Positions 11,614-24,015 are shown, counted from the stretch's first letter. The stretch: DNA of 64,000 bases from Neurospora intermedia (GCA_037102815.1 BTPP01000001.1:211001-275000), one strand, 5' to 3'. A program made the numbers and translations. The notes: generated by a model not told the origin, from the letters alone.

Positions 11614-13812
11614 GGTTCTAGCCTTTTCTTTTTCCCTCTTTAATGATTCTTTTTTTCTTTCCTGTCACTTGACCGGCTCAGACATGCTCTGCCTCCGCAG
11701 ATGCTCAACCCCTCAACCCAGCAATCGCAAGCGAGCTACTGCAGGCCGACTTGGAGTCAATTTCTTTTCTTCGTTTTTCTTTTTTTTCTTCGCTCCCCGT
11801 GATCCTCGGTGTCTCGCTCGCTTCGATTCGTTTCTTGAATCGCTTCTTCGGCTCGGCACACCCTCCCTTCCCGCTCATTCGTCCGTCCGTCCGTCTGTGT
11901 GTTCGTTCGCCCGCTCATTCGTTAGGTACCTGTAGGTCGTAGAGGTAGGTAGGTATCTTCATCCTGTAGGTGTCTTCTTGTAAAGGAACTCAACTTCGAA
12001 ACATTCAGCAAAATTATCACCGAGATTCCCGCCGACGCCGCATGTACGCGGGATGAGGCTGGTACACTCCGTAAAGGTATGTACTCTTCCTCTACTTTCT
12101 CCCGCGTGGCATGGTTATCCTCGCCAGTCGTGGACGTCCTCCAGTCGGCTCGCGCAAATTCCGCACGAGCAAATTCCGCGGTGACCCCGAAAAAAAAAAC
12201 AAAAGCCAAATTTAGATTGGGCCAAACACACCAGACCAGACCAGACCAGAACCGGCCTGTGCTTCATGCAGTTTCAACCACCCCGCCTGGCAAAAACCCC
12301 CGATCCCCGCAAATACGGGCTCGGCAGCTTCCGTTGGGCGTATGTGCTGTTTGTTGCAATCAAGCAAGCAAGCAAGCAAGCAAACTTGTGTGGTCTGTCG
12401 GGATATTTTTCAATGTCGGTCGTAGTTCGGTTGGTTCGGTTGAAAGCCGTGCCGTTGAAAAATAGAAGGTCGGTCGAGACCGCGACCGCTGGAAGGAAGC
12501 CGAAAATGGATCAATTGATAATGTCATGCATGATGAAATGTTTGTTTGCATCCATCCATCCATCCAGTTGTACCCGTCGACCCGTCGACCCTGCCGTCGT
12601 AGAGGTAAGCTTGCAAGGAGTGTAAGAGGTATTTAAAGAATGGCCGGGTCTAGAACTATGCTAGACCGTTCGTCACATGATGCAAATTCCATATGCAAAC
12701 GGAAAAGAATATGAGGGAAAGCCGCTGCATCTTTCGCAACCACACTAGACAATGGTGGGTGGTGGTGGTGGTGGTGGTGGTGGTGACTGACATGACTCGC
12801 CAAGACTCACGATGTCCCTCAACTTTTCCAGCCCTTCTTTTGCTCGCTGCCAAGACGCCATTATCTCGTCAAGAGGGATATGTAGGTACGTACAAACAAA
12901 GGAAGGAAAGAATCCGCTGCTTTTACATACCTACTTTATCTGGAAGGTAGGTATCACTTGCATATGGTACCTAGGTAGGTGACATTTACATATGGTACCT
13001 AGGTAGGTAGGTAGGTAGCCAATTCAACTCAATCGCGATCGATCCTGCACAATCATTGTGCGTGGGTGTGCAATGCAATGACGCCAATATTGAACCTGAC
13101 TGGTACAGCCCGGTGGCTTTGTGCTCCCACAAACCTGACCTTGACCGCAAAAGTTGCCCAATCCAACCTAGGTACCGAAGAGCTTCAGTTCGCAAGCTTC
13201 CACCCAATTCCACCTGACGGTTTGGTTGGTTATATTGGTAGCCCACATCGCAAGATCCGAAATCGAGCGAATGTAGGAGGATCTCGCGATACTGTATGGA
13301 TCGAACAAAGACACCTCTGGATAGCTCTAGAGGTCGGGTAGTAATTGATCACTTGGTAGTCGTAGGGGTCAACGCTATCAACTTTACCTAACCTAATGTC
13401 TTTGTTGTATATACCTAGCAAAAGCAAAGAAGAAAGTTCCAGACCTTGTAGATCGGATGATTGGAGACTCTGATACGTCGTGTGTTGAAGATTGAAGCTT
13501 GAAGATGGGTGTGAACTCACGCCTGCGGCAAAGAACCAGCGCTCTTACCAATTCAGGTACCTTATGATTTGTTTCTTAGATCGAACTGAACGTAACTGCC
13601 AAATTGCAAAGCTCGCGCGCTGGTCTATCGTGACATATGCAACTGCGACCATGCAGTCCAATACGTAGGACTGAAAGTTCATGATCATTCAACTTGGCTC
13701 TGACTCGGCTCCCCCCACGTAAGATCATCAACTTCAACGTTGCCCGCAGAACAGAAGACAATGGAGCCTTATCATTCCTCCATATTGGCTCTTCTCCTTC
13801 ACTTCCGCCCAA
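11614..13812. other. Intergenic with microsatellites and TAGG-type repeats
   Basis: No gene seen. Contains an (ACCAG)n run near 12231-12248, a (CAAG)n run at 12361-12380, a (TGG)n run at 12753-12784, and a repeated block CATATGGTACCTAGGTAGGT at about 12961 and 12989 that ends in a TAGG array. Confidence 0.5.
12961..13018. repeat. Duplicated CATATGGTACCTAGGTAGGT block with TAGG array
   Basis: Two copies of a 20-bp block lie about 28 bp apart, and the second extends into further TAGG units. TACCTAGGTA is self-complementary, so each copy also holds a short palindrome. Confidence 0.75.
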
Positions 13813-15894
13813 TCACCCGTCAAACTCCCCTCCATCTTCCACATCCTCTGGAACCTTCCCCTTCTTGACCTCCCTCTTCTTGGGCTTCAGCCACTCCTCG
13901 CACCCCAGCGGCCAATACACTCTATTGAACGGGCCACCCATCGCCCTCTCCTCCTCTGAAACCTCCTTGGGTCCCTCCGGCACATCTTTCACATCATCCG
14001 CTGCCGTGTCCATCTCCTCGGGTTCAGCTGCCTCTTCATCCGTTGCTCTCTTCCTCTTGCCTCCCTTTTTCTTCTTGGGTGCCTTGACCGGTGGCGCAGG
14101 ACGGTTCTCGTCGTCACGGTCGTAGGGGACCATGTCGTTGATCTTTTCAAAGCCGGGCAGTTTGAAGGTGCGCATGAGCTCAAAGACAGCTTGCTCCTTG
14201 TCTTTGGCTTCGATCATGAGGTCCATGTCTGGCGGGCAGGGAGGGAGAGTCATCACGCGTGGGCGGTGTTTGCGTCGGTCGCGAGGGGTGACGGCGCCGT
14301 CGCAGGGTTCGGAGTAGTGCATTTTCTGCTTGATGCCCTTGCGCTTCCACGTGTTGGTTATGCGCTCTTGGAGTTTGGGGTCTGAAATGTCGAGGGTTCC
14401 TTCGCGAAGGTGGGCCGGGTCGAAGCAGATGTTGTGGTGGTGGTAATCGAGGACCATGGGAATGTTGAGCTCTTCGCAGACGGGGAGGAGGTCGTGGACG
14501 GTCCAGCCCACGTCGTCGTTCTCGAGAACGAGGCGGTTTTTGCAGGACTGAGAGAGGCGGGCGTAGTTCTTCTTGAAGCGCTCGAGGGTGGCGGCTTTGT
14601 CGCCGAATTGGCCGCCCATATGAATAATCATGACTGCGTCGCGGTTTTGTTGCTCTGGGAGCTTGAGAAGGGAGAGAAGTTCATCGTGATATTCGAGATC
14701 TCGGATGGCGGACTCGACTACTTCTTTGCGAGGAGAGCCGAGTTGGGTAAACTACGTAATAACCACGGTCAGCAGCAAAGAGAAAGGGAGATAACGAGAA
14801 AACTTACCTGTCCCGGGTGTGTGGTCAAGCGGTGGCCAAGCTCAGCTGCTACCTTTCCTGCTTCAGCAAGCACCTCGGATGCGAAAGGCGCCAGTTTGTA
14901 TCCGTGTACTGGATGGCTGGCAAAGGGAAACATCTCGGAGCTGAGTCGGAGGAACCTAATGCCGTACTTTTCGTTCCAGCGCAGCATCTTGACAATGTCG
15001 CGGGCGTTGGCCAACCCAAGCTCCTGGACAAACTTGTGTCCCAGTTCATCTTGCGGTTCCTTCGACTTGTCGGGCTTATTCTTCAAGTGATGTTCTGGCT
15101 CGTCCTCATTCTGAAGTGGGTGTCTATGATCGACAATGGATGCCATGCGGCAAGTCCTAGAGCTGAAGATGGGCGGCTTTGCGTTGCGCAAGTAGGTGTT
15201 GAGACATGCCTAGAGGTCCACTCTGTTAGATGTGATTCTTTTGAGTCTTTAGCAATGTACTAACATAACCGAGTCGGCCCTTCCATGGTAATGGTAGGTA
15301 GCTGCTATTGACAGCTGGTGGCCGAGCGGCACCGCGTTCGGCCGCATCCTGCGCATCTTCTGGTTCGATGATGTTGGTTGCGGCTGGCTCCATTTTCACG
15401 ACGTCGTCAACCCCGATCTCCGCCTCGCCCTCCACGTCTTTCGAATGGGTCTTGAGCACCGGTTCCTTCGCCTCCCGTTCCTCGGCATTGGTGGATTTGT
15501 GGTGATAAGGCGCAGTTGGGAAGCGACTGACCACTGATGGTACGGGGATACCGTCCTCCTCGAGTTGCTTCTTCTGCCGCTTTGTCGCTCTTTGTAGTCG
15601 TCTTTCCATCCTCGCTAAGCCTTCTATGGCCATCTTGACTCCCTCCTCTTGTTCCTTCCCCTCCCGCAAACAATGGCCATTTGCGTCTTTGCCCATCATA
15701 CGCCCAGCCAATTCGTCCCCGCTTCGTTTTTCATGGTCACGGTCCTTCTCGCTGCTGGGCTGCAGAATATTACGACCTGATCGCCGAAGATTGCGTGCGG
15801 GTGACGGGGCCGAAGAGTCCAGGATTGAGCTGAAGGTGGAACTCTCGCTTTGTGGCGTGTCCAGTGCCGCTGCTTTGGATTTACGGGAAGGCAT
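13813..15894 (-). CDS. mus-18: UV-damage endonuclease (UVDE)
   Basis: Nicks DNA 5' to UV photoproducts and starts UVDE-dependent excision repair. Exons are 15265-15894, 14808-15209 and 13813-14751 (complement): 656 residues, the length I recall for N. crassa UVDE, with nearly the same sequence. Residues 1-200 are a basic/acidic tail region. The catalytic TIM-barrel core follows with FLRLSSEMFPF, HPGQ (341-344), IIHMGG (H388), LENDD (E421), YHHH (447-450) and HYSEP (H489, E492), the expected metal ligands and active-site residues. A Lys-rich KKKKGGKRKR run near the C-terminus may aid nuclear import. The ATG at 15894 gives MPSRKSKAAAL, but the frame stays open upstream to an ATG at 16059. Both introns (55 and 56 nt) are phase 0. 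Confidence 0.96.
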
Positions 15895-16059
15895 GGTGTG
15901 AATGGATGTGGTTGACGTGCGTCGCGATGTGCAGAGAGGCACAGCAGGACGCAGTGGCCGCGTGATGTACACAAGACCGCCTGTACGAGAGCTTTGTAAA
16001 TATAATGCCGCTGTGACAATCGTGGTCGACCTTGGTGGGATGTAGCGGGCAATGTTCAT
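15895..16059 (-). other. In-frame N-terminal extension of mus-18, possible mitochondrial presequence
   Basis: An ATG at 16059 begins MNIARYIPPRSTTIVTAAL and runs 55 codons without a stop into the usual mus-18 start. The 55 residues contain seven Arg and one His, many Ser/Thr and aliphatic residues, and no Asp or Glu, the make-up of a mitochondrial targeting peptide. An upstream transcription start would make a longer isoform; the shorter nuclear form would start at 15894. Confidence 0.55.
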
Positions 16060-16123
16060 AGGTATGCTAGGTCGGTGGGAGGATGCTGCCTCGGGGGAAG
16101 CAGCTGCCAATGACTCGTATTGG

Positions 16124-17120
16124 ATCGAAGTAGTTTGTGGTCGAAATGCGTTGCGTGGGAGGTATGGATCAATGGTGTCTCCAGATGATGTGCTTTCTGG
16201 GAGGTAGGTACTCAACGGGGTATATCAGTCCAATGGGGCCGTAATGACTAGAGGTACTGGGAGGCGTCAAAGAGTGTCGATCCTAATGCTCGGGTCCAGC
16301 CGTATCCCATACACTATGTGTTAGAAATTTGAATGGCGAGCTGAAATAGCATTTCGCCGCTAAATAGGTCCAAGTCACAGAAGGATGACAGAAATGGTCA
16401 GCAAAACTGTTGCCGTCATGTGCGTGTATTCACTCCGTGTCTGTCTCGGGCGCCAGAGGGTACGGCGGTGCTCTTGTTTGCCGTGGTGTATTCTCAAGAG
16501 GCAAAAAGAGGCAAAAGAGAAGGGTTTGATTGTGTAAGCTGTAAATCGGGCTGTCTTATATTATAACAAATCTTCCTTATGAGTGGTTGTATAAGCAGGG
16601 AGGGCACGAATGGACCCTGGAGACCCTGAGGGAAGCCAAGGGAACCAAAGCCAAAAAGCAAAAAGAAAGTGATCTCATTTGGCCACTTTAGAGGTTGAGA
16701 AAAAGGCGTTCCCCATACGTTTGTGCGATGCGTGCGAATACAGGGCGGGTTGGCGATCGAGCAAACATGGAAGAGAGGCGATGTTGACGAGAAAAAGAAG
16801 CGAGCCGGGACCCCCCGTCTTTGGGCAGAACAGAACAGATCGATGACAAACCGAAGGCTGGATGGAAGGGGGAAATAATTAGGTAAATGAACTCCTCCCT
16901 TCTGAGGTTCAATGTGCGACGGGAGCGTCGTTTTCCTTTCTCTGTCGGGTGTCAACCCTTCAGCAGGGCAACAACTGGGTGATTATCAAAATGCCAGCCA
17001 GGCTAGATGAACCTCGACCAATGCTGCTTCATGCCTTCCCCGGGCAACATGTGTGAGTGCGTGTGTGTTAAACGCGTTGAAGATCATCTCCCTGACGTTG
17101 TGCCGTCAACTTTGGATCGA
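16124..17120. promoter_or_regulatory. Cluster of GATCGA motifs upstream of mus-18
   Basis: GATCGA or its complement occurs at 16124-16129, 16277-16282, 16755-16760, 16838-16843 and 17115-17120: five in 1 kb, where about 0.5 is expected by chance. GATCGA-like words are the reported core of White Collar Complex binding sites in Neurospora. The first copy lies inside the open frame upstream of mus-18. That these are light-response elements is inference. Confidence 0.4.
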
Positions 17121-17883
17121 GATTGGCCAATCCAAATGCTTCATTCCATCAGTCGATGAAGTCATAGCGGGGCATTTGGCCCTGCAATGAGTCTCGGCCA
17201 AGCCATCAAAGGAATCGTGTTTGGGGGGCATTTGGGGTTCAGTCCAGATATGGCCCGTGCGCGGAGCAAGCCAGGCGCTGTTCGTCCGGACCTGAACTTC
17301 CGTGGACTGGATTCATGACGGAGGAACTTCAAACATCGGCTCAGGGGCAATTGTTGTTTGCCGAGAGAAGAAGAAGCATCGATGATGACGACCAAGAATC
17401 ATCCGAGCGGCTCCTTACCTTCTTCCATTGGACCACGGGCAAACCTCAATGTTCCACGGACTCTTGGTTGTCAGCCGCCGACAATTACCCGAAACGGATA
17501 ACAGTCCTGGTAGTGTACAAGCCACTGTGTCCTGCGAGACTGCCCGTGTACAGGTACCTACCTACACTAGTGTACTGCTACCGTTGCTACCCTGAAGATC
17601 GCCAGGGACCTCCCGTCCTGCCGCTGTTCCGGAATCCCGAGCGTTGTTATCATGTCTTCAACCATCAGATGCCATCTGATGCGTCCCCTTTTTATCTCTT
17701 TGACGGCGGATATTTCGCTCATTGCATGCTGGTCTCATGGAAGGAATGGTTTGGGAATGACTGGATTCTCAATCTTGGTTCGACTTTGCTGTCGTCGTCT
17801 GCACCATCCAACCTGGAAGGAGTCTTTACCGAAGCGGGAAACCCTGGGTTGCAACAAGCTTTGTCTGGGAGACAATACGTATA

Positions 17884-18335
17884 AAGAAAACAGTAATTGT
17901 TTTCCAAATATTGATTGTCTCTCAAACATTGATTGTCTTCCAAGCCCCTAGAAAATTAAAAAATATAGGGTTCAACCTTCTATAATTTAGTGGCCTTCTT
18001 TTAGTAGCCTTTAGAGAAGGCCGGTATCTAATTTTAGAGTATCGGAATGGCCTCAAAAAGTTGGTCACGAACAGGAATCGAACGGAGGTCACGAGCAAGA
18101 ATGAAACTGAAGACTACTTCATTAACCACTTGGCCACTAAGCCAATTGGTTATTTCTGGAAGAAATGGCTAATTCTTTCCGTTGATAAAGTGGACGTTGG
18201 GTATCGGGAGGAAGGTAGGACTTTGAGACTTTGAGACTTTAAAAAATTTCGAAATTCGGACCCGACTTCGAGGACGCTGTATTACAGCGCTTACCCCCTG
18301 TAAGAAACATGCATTGTTTTTTAAACATTGATTGT
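17884..18335. repeat. AT-rich repeat block bounded by similar 35-bp direct repeats
   Basis: Related sequences of about 35 bp in the same orientation, each ending ATTGATTGT, lie at 17884-17918 and 18302-18335. They differ largely by C/T and A/G changes. A further shorter ATTGATTGT unit follows the first. The block between is AT-rich and contains a tRNA-like sequence on the minus strand. It looks like an old repeat, perhaps altered by RIP; the family is not recognised. Confidence 0.45.
18062..18143 (-). repeat. Degenerate tRNA-like sequence (SINE head or tRNA relic)
   Basis: On the minus strand there is a Pol III A-box-like TGGCCAAGTGG (18126-18136) followed by GTTAA, as in the D arm of Ser/Leu tRNAs. 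A B-box-like CGTTCGATTCC (18074-18084) follows with one mismatch to GGTTCGANTCC. A short T run ends the unit at about 18055-18059. The anticodon arm and acceptor stem do not fold properly, so this is not a working tRNA gene. Confidence 0.5.
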
Positions 18336-19385
18336 GGTTATTGTCCAACAACCACAACGCATGTCTGGAAATAGATTTTCCCACTACGGTATGTTCGATC
18401 TCCGACATAATACCTTACTGAACAACGGACCTCGCGGCGCCCTTCACCTACCTCTAGACTAGGTAGGTAGGTATCTACGTCAAGCCATTGCCATGACTCC
18501 TAAAGTCATCACCTCTATCAGATCCCATCTCTACCTCTACTAGTAGTAGCCATTCCATTACTCTTTTCCATGTCGCGGATCCCACGGATGTTGATCAGTC
18601 AAGATGTAACGCCGCGCCGTCTTTGGCCCTTGTGTTTGACTGTGCCGTTACTATGTCGCCTGCGATTTCTTTCCCGCAGCACCAATGAACGAACGCCTGC
18701 TTCAGCCTATTGGCATACTCATATCAAGCTGCGCATAGCAGCGGTGGATTATTTACTCACCGGGGTAAAAGCATTGAGGTTTCCAGGACTTGCCAAAAAT
18801 TGAGAGAGGTGTTTACCTGTACACTTATCACTTGTGCTGAGTGTATACCTCTTATGTTGCCAGTCATCTTCCGTCATTCTCCCTCTGCGCCTTGTAGCTG
18901 CAGTCCTCAATCAGACACGAGACTCTCTCCATGTAGAGTAATTCGCCGCTCTTGGTTGCCTATAAGGTTCACTGCTCTGCCACTGCCGCTCCAGGCCCAG
19001 TGGCACAGGATTGTCTCGCACCCGCCTAGCCAGAGCTTTGTCGAGAAGCAGCCGTAGCTTTTGCATATCTAGCGGAGTAGCCGCTGTGAGGTTCAAGATG
19101 AATCGGGACTTTCTCTTCTCGCAGATATCGCCAGAAGCTTTCGAGAGATGACATGATGTGGTTTGTACCGGGCGTTGTTCTGTTCACCATCGTGTCCCAT
19201 GGGGCAACAGCTCTTCAGTCAAGGACCGACTCCGACGTTCTCGCCTTGTATCCAGAATGTGCTGTACGTACCTCCGGCATGATTGAAACTACCTAGAGTT
19301 GTTGATTTGTACCTATGCTGAGACTCAATCCAGCAAAACTGTCTCCAAGTCCACCTCATCGACAATTCTTGCATGCAATCTAGCA

Positions 19386-21105
19386 ATGACTGGGCATGCC
19401 TTTGCACTAACCAAGCAAATCACACACTCTCCTCGTCCTTTTACCACTGTCTCTCGCAGTTCTGTTCCATCCGACAAACCCTCAGTGAGCTTTTCCTCTG
19501 ACATCATATCCTCTTGCAACCTGAACCTCCAAGTGCTAACAAACCACATGCACGTAGGAACCCAGAACATCACAACCATCAACTGCCACCTCCCCACGCG
19601 GGACCGCTCCGCCCTGCTTCTCCGTGAAAACATTGCACTCCTAGTCTCCACCCTTCTACTAACCACCTTGCGAACTTTATACAAACTCTTTGTCCCTTTT
19701 CCGGCCCACCCCAACACCGACAGCTCCTCGCACGGCTTCTCACGGCCGCCTTCCCAGTATCTCCCTAGGTCACAGCGCCTCCATGCAGACGACTATGCCC
19801 TCATTTCCATAACTCTTCTTGGTCTACCCAACCTCTTGCTCGCCATCTTTCGTCTTTATCCCTTGGGAGTAGGCCAGGATGCGTGGACTTTGCCTCTGGA
19901 CAACATCGCCAAAACGGTGCGGTACGGATACGGAATGGGCGTTGTTTACTTTTTACAAGTCGCCCTTACCAAAGTGGTGTTTCTGCTCTTCTACCTCAGG
20001 ATCTTCCCGGGAAAGGTGGTGAGAAGGGTGCTATGGGCAACACTTTCAGTTTGTGTGCTGTTTGGGTTGAGCAGTGGCATTGCCGGGGTTTTGCAATGCA
20101 CTCCGGTGAGGTGGTGGTTCGACGGCTGGGATTACCGGGAGGGCATACCAGGGGGAGATGCGACCTGGGAAGGATGGGGAGAGAATGGGGGAGGAAGGAG
20201 GCCGGGGAGATGCATAAACAGGAAGGCCTTCCACGTCGCTGCGGCGGTGATCAGTATCTCCATCGACATCTGGATGTTGGCTATCCCGCTGTGGTGTATC
20301 AGGGGACTGAGGATGAGTGTATGGAAGAAGATGGGGGTGGCGGGGATGTTTGGCATCGGGATGCTGTGGGTTTCTCTTTCTTTACCTCCATGTTCTTCTT
20401 GATTCCTTGCTTTGGCTGACATTGCCATGTACGATGCTCGTTGCTGACATGCACGTGGATAGTGTCACAATCTTCAGTTGCATCCGACTGCGTGAACTGA
20501 CTGTGTTTACAGAAACGCCCAACCCGACGCAAGCACTGTTCGATGTCGATCGGTGGTCTACTCTGGAAGCGGCGTCAAGTATCTTTTGCGCTTGCATGCC
20601 GACTCTGAGACAAATGGTGGTCAGCGTTGTCAGTGTCGGGAGGAGGAGGTTTGGAAAGAGGGGCTCGTCAAGCCGTGGCAGCGGGAAAGTTGGAAATTCG
20701 AGTACCTCTACAGTCGCTCTGGGGATCAACTCACGATATTCTCGCTCAACAGAGAATCCTAACGGTTCGCAACATCGCTTCTCGGATACCCCTCAAGGGA
20801 AATTACCCGACACAGAACAACCCACCCACGATCTATCCCATGGCATGTCGGAAAACCATAATGTCCGCAGCGGCAATAGCAGTATTATATACACGGTCGA
20901 ATACAGCGTCGAAGTGGACAATAGTCCTGCCAGTGCCATCACTCCTGAATCTGGAAGGCTAAGTCCCCCACCGTACACGTATGGCAACGGCCCCCAAGAT
21001 CCCCCGGGAGTCAACGACAACTGCGAAAATTATCGAGCGTGTGTGGTGTCGCGAAACTTGGGAGGATCGGTGGAGGAGGAGGATCGCTCAGGAGGCAGAG
21101 TATGA
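19386..21105 (+). CDS. PTH11-type / fungal rhodopsin-domain seven-helix membrane protein
   Basis: Exons 19386-20365 and 20463-21105 encode 540 residues. The 97-nt intron (donor GTGGGT, branch GCTGAC, acceptor GGATAG) splits a Leu codon and joins GIGML to VTIFSCIRL. Seven hydrophobic segments are visible: about 82-102, 136-155, 182-203, 214-236, then AFHVAAAVISISIDIW, the spliced GMFGIGMLVTIFSCIRL, and STLEAASSIFCACMPTLR. The DDY before helix 2 and IFCACMPTLR in helix 7 are hallmarks of the fungal rhodopsin-like/PTH11 group of orphan receptors or transporters. The tail of about 170 residues is Ser/Gly/Pro-rich and cytosolic. No CFEM domain is seen. The start is uncertain: ATG at 19386 or 19548, or an upstream exon spliced at 19557 (CACGTAG). 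No ligand can be named. Confidence 0.82.
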
Positions 21106-23907
21106 GTCCGAGGTTGAGGGTTGCGGTCTGAACTTTGTGCTTTGCGTCGACTGGGCCGCCGCGATGGCTTTCGCTCGGAGGAGTTGACTGTTGAGGAATA
21201 CGTCAGCACGGTTCTGTTTCCCCAGTCTAGGCATGTTACAAAAGCTTCAGCCCCCTTTGGGATTTGGTCGATTTAGCCCCGCCATATGGTCTTTCTACCT
21301 AGTTCACGACAGATTGGAGCAGGCAAAAGGCGTCCACCAGTGAAGATTGGCCGATCGCACAAGGAGCGACAATTCACGAAACGTACCAACCTGAAGTCAG
21401 CAGAGCTGCAGACGCAGAGTCAGAAGTTGATGCTTCTTCCACTTGCTTTGCCTTTTCCTTCCATTGCAGCAGTTCTCTTCCGAACAGCTGCCAAGTTAGG
21501 ATATCCGGAACGTGACTAACTGTCGCATCCTTCACGGCTCGAGAGACATGCAGTACCTACCGACCTAATTTTGGTCCCCTCCGTTCAATATGTCCGACGA
21601 TAAGCTTCCTTCGATGGACACTGCTGTTGGTGGCACCAAGAATTCCCATGGATGTGCATTGGTGACAAAGGTAATCCAGAGGCCTTTCGAAGGTGTTGAT
21701 CTTGGCCTGCTCACGGAGCTTCGCTGTCGTCTCGTTCTTTGGGTTTTCTTATTGAATGGCAGCTACAAGGCCACAAACGCGTTTTCTTACTCTCGTGGGA
21801 GGAGCTGGAGTAGCCAGGCTGTGTAAACCTCTGTCTGCTAGACCTTTGTATCATGATTGTCGATTGCCGATATTGGTGAATATGTTGGTCACTTTTGTTG
21901 ACGGCGGTCCAGGTCAACAGATTGAACACAAAGAATGGAGATGAAGTGAAGCTGACTGGTGTACAGTTGTGCGTGCGGAAGGCGCGCCCCATTCCAATTT
22001 TCTTACAGCATGTGCCCGTCCATTGCGGATTTTGCAGGGAAGACTCTGTTTCCTTTCTCCAGACCAATCAGCCGATTAAATCCTTTGACTTGATTCTCGT
22101 CTTGCCTGACAAGTGATGGCCTCCTTGGAGATTCAACATTGGGCTCCAGAGAATGCCGACGAGCTGTAGTCTTGTTCTGCCTCGGCATTCACTCCCAAGG
22201 ACCACCCCGCGGTAGTCAACGAAAAGGACATCCATTCCACTATTACACGCACAGATTAGATTTTTTCTGTGTATTATTCGTACTGACCAAGTTAGAGGTG
22301 CCTTCCTCGTCTGGTCTTGCCGTCTTTCGGATGGCCGCTTGCGTTCCGATTCAGGCTCCGACTCATCTGACGTCTGATGATGCCATGAACAGCTCGTGAC
22401 TTCTGTTTTGGCCGCAGGCAAACTCCTGTGTAATTTGAGGGGCGGCTCAACTTGGTCATCAAAGCGGTCACCTCACTCTTTTACTCCGTAGAGGTAAAGT
22501 TGGGAAAGGGCGGTTCCATCCTACCCGTGTCCCCTCGCAGGGAAGGTGCCCCAAGTCACTCAGGCACACCTGACAAGGACTCTGTTGCTCAACCTTTGCC
22601 TTCAGTCAACCACCTTCCCCCGAATTTGCTTTGCCATGTAGTTTGACTTCAGTCTTTCGGTTGGCTTCCGGCGTGGGTTCATGACTGGAAGATTTTGCTG
22701 GTATACCATGTTGCCTGGAGAGGAGGCTCATCAAGTGGCTTCACTCTGTTCTCAACAACGGCAGCACGTGGAAGATTGCCGTGCCCAATATCTCGAGAAC
22801 GGTTCCTTCCGTCGTTCACTCGAATATGCATTTACGTCACGTTTCTCTCGTGACCATTCCTGCCTACCCGTAGTGTCATCCGCATGGATCGAGGCTCGTC
22901 GATTTCGCCCTCATGTGTCATCTCAGGGGCAGCCATCCGCAGCGTGCCTTCCCCTCGGTTCAAGATTGTGTGTCTAGAGGTAGATCGCTCCCAAATGATC
23001 AACCTCTTACCTGAGGAGGCCGATGACGGACGATCCCTCAAAACACCTTCCCGTTTTTCTTCGTAGCAGCAATCTCCGCATGCAGCAGATCACATCTCTG
23101 CCTGGAGGAAGGCACCCCTCTGCCTGAACTGGACTCTCTCCAGCCCAAGGGAAGCCTTTCTGTCAGATTTTGCGGTCAAATGAGCCTCTGTCGGTCCCAA
23201 GGCATAACCAGCTAGCTATCGTAAATGTATCAACAATGATAATCAATGAAATTGTGTCTGAATGCCTCAGCATCCTCTGAGAGATTGTCCCCCGTCCCTC
23301 GGTCCCGAGCATCAGCTTTGTAGCCGGCTCATCCCATGTTTCCATCGACTGCGGACTCAAAGACTAGGTACTTCTCCCAATCACCGCACGCTTGAAGGCC
23401 TGGAGCAGACTGTCCAGGAGCAGTTATCGTACCCTCCTCAAAGAGCGTTATTGCCTTCGAACCTTGCATGCGTGACCGGTCTGCCGAGTTGGGATGAAAC
23501 ACACGCAATTTTCTTTGCAGGTTGACTCAGGGACTTCATTCTGTTCCTTCTCACAATAGGTTTGCCCGAGCACTTGTCCATCCCACCTGGAGGAAGATAA
23601 AAGACCCTCTCCTCCCTCGGTCTCGTTCCTTTCCTCTTCTCCTTCTTCACCCTCACCACCAAGTTCAACTTTACCAGAGCAGCAGCAGCAGCAGCAGCAG
23701 CCCAAGCAGCAGCAGTAACAACAGCAAAGACTCTCGCCTCCACAGTAAGCACCACTCCCGCCCCTTCCACTTTATCCCCAATTTGTTCAGTTTCCTTCGC
23801 GAAACTTCTTGCCAGACTGTCGGAAAGCCCTTCTAACATTGCAACCTGACAGCCAGTTGAACAAGACCAGAGCACCAGCGACCCAGTTTCGCCAAAGCCC
23901 ACACAAG
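21106..23907. other. Intergenic, no supported gene
   Basis: Only short open frames. The longest ATG-started one, at 21590-21826, has no recognisable feature. The right end, from about 23.6 kb, is probably promoter and leader of the small cysteine gene at 24.1 kb and holds an AGC microsatellite at 23673-23716. Confidence 0.4.
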
Positions 23908-24015
23908 GTACGCATATCGTCTTCTTCTCCCTGCCTTCTCACTTTCCCATGACGTCTTTTCACACAATTCACTTGCCTCCAAACCACGTCGCTAACTCCC
24001 TGGTTGCATTTTCAG
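23908..24015 (+). other. Leader (5' UTR) intron of the 24.1-kb small cysteine gene
   Basis: 108-nt intron with donor GTACGC, branch GCTAAC (23991-23996) and acceptor TTTTCAG, ending 106 nt before the ATG. Length and position match the leader intron of the 5.1-kb gene. Confidence 0.55.

Larger units (their letters stand above)
16216..19385. other. Intergenic: mus-18 upstream region, then an AT-rich repeat block
   Basis: Apart from the GATCGA cluster and the 17.88-18.34 kb repeat block listed separately, I see no supported gene. The 189-codon open frame at 17315-17884 shows no family feature and ends inside the repeat block. Confidence 0.4.

Noticed and set aside
17315-17884. 189-codon plus-strand frame
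   Set aside because: No domain or splice support, and its end lies in a repeat block.
18062-18143. Functional tRNA gene
   Set aside because: A- and B-box-like words are present, but the anticodon arm and acceptor stem do not pair.
19299-19385. Start of the seven-helix protein at 19299
   Set aside because: The codon there is TTG, which is not a usual start in fungal nuclear genes; the first in-frame ATG is 19386.
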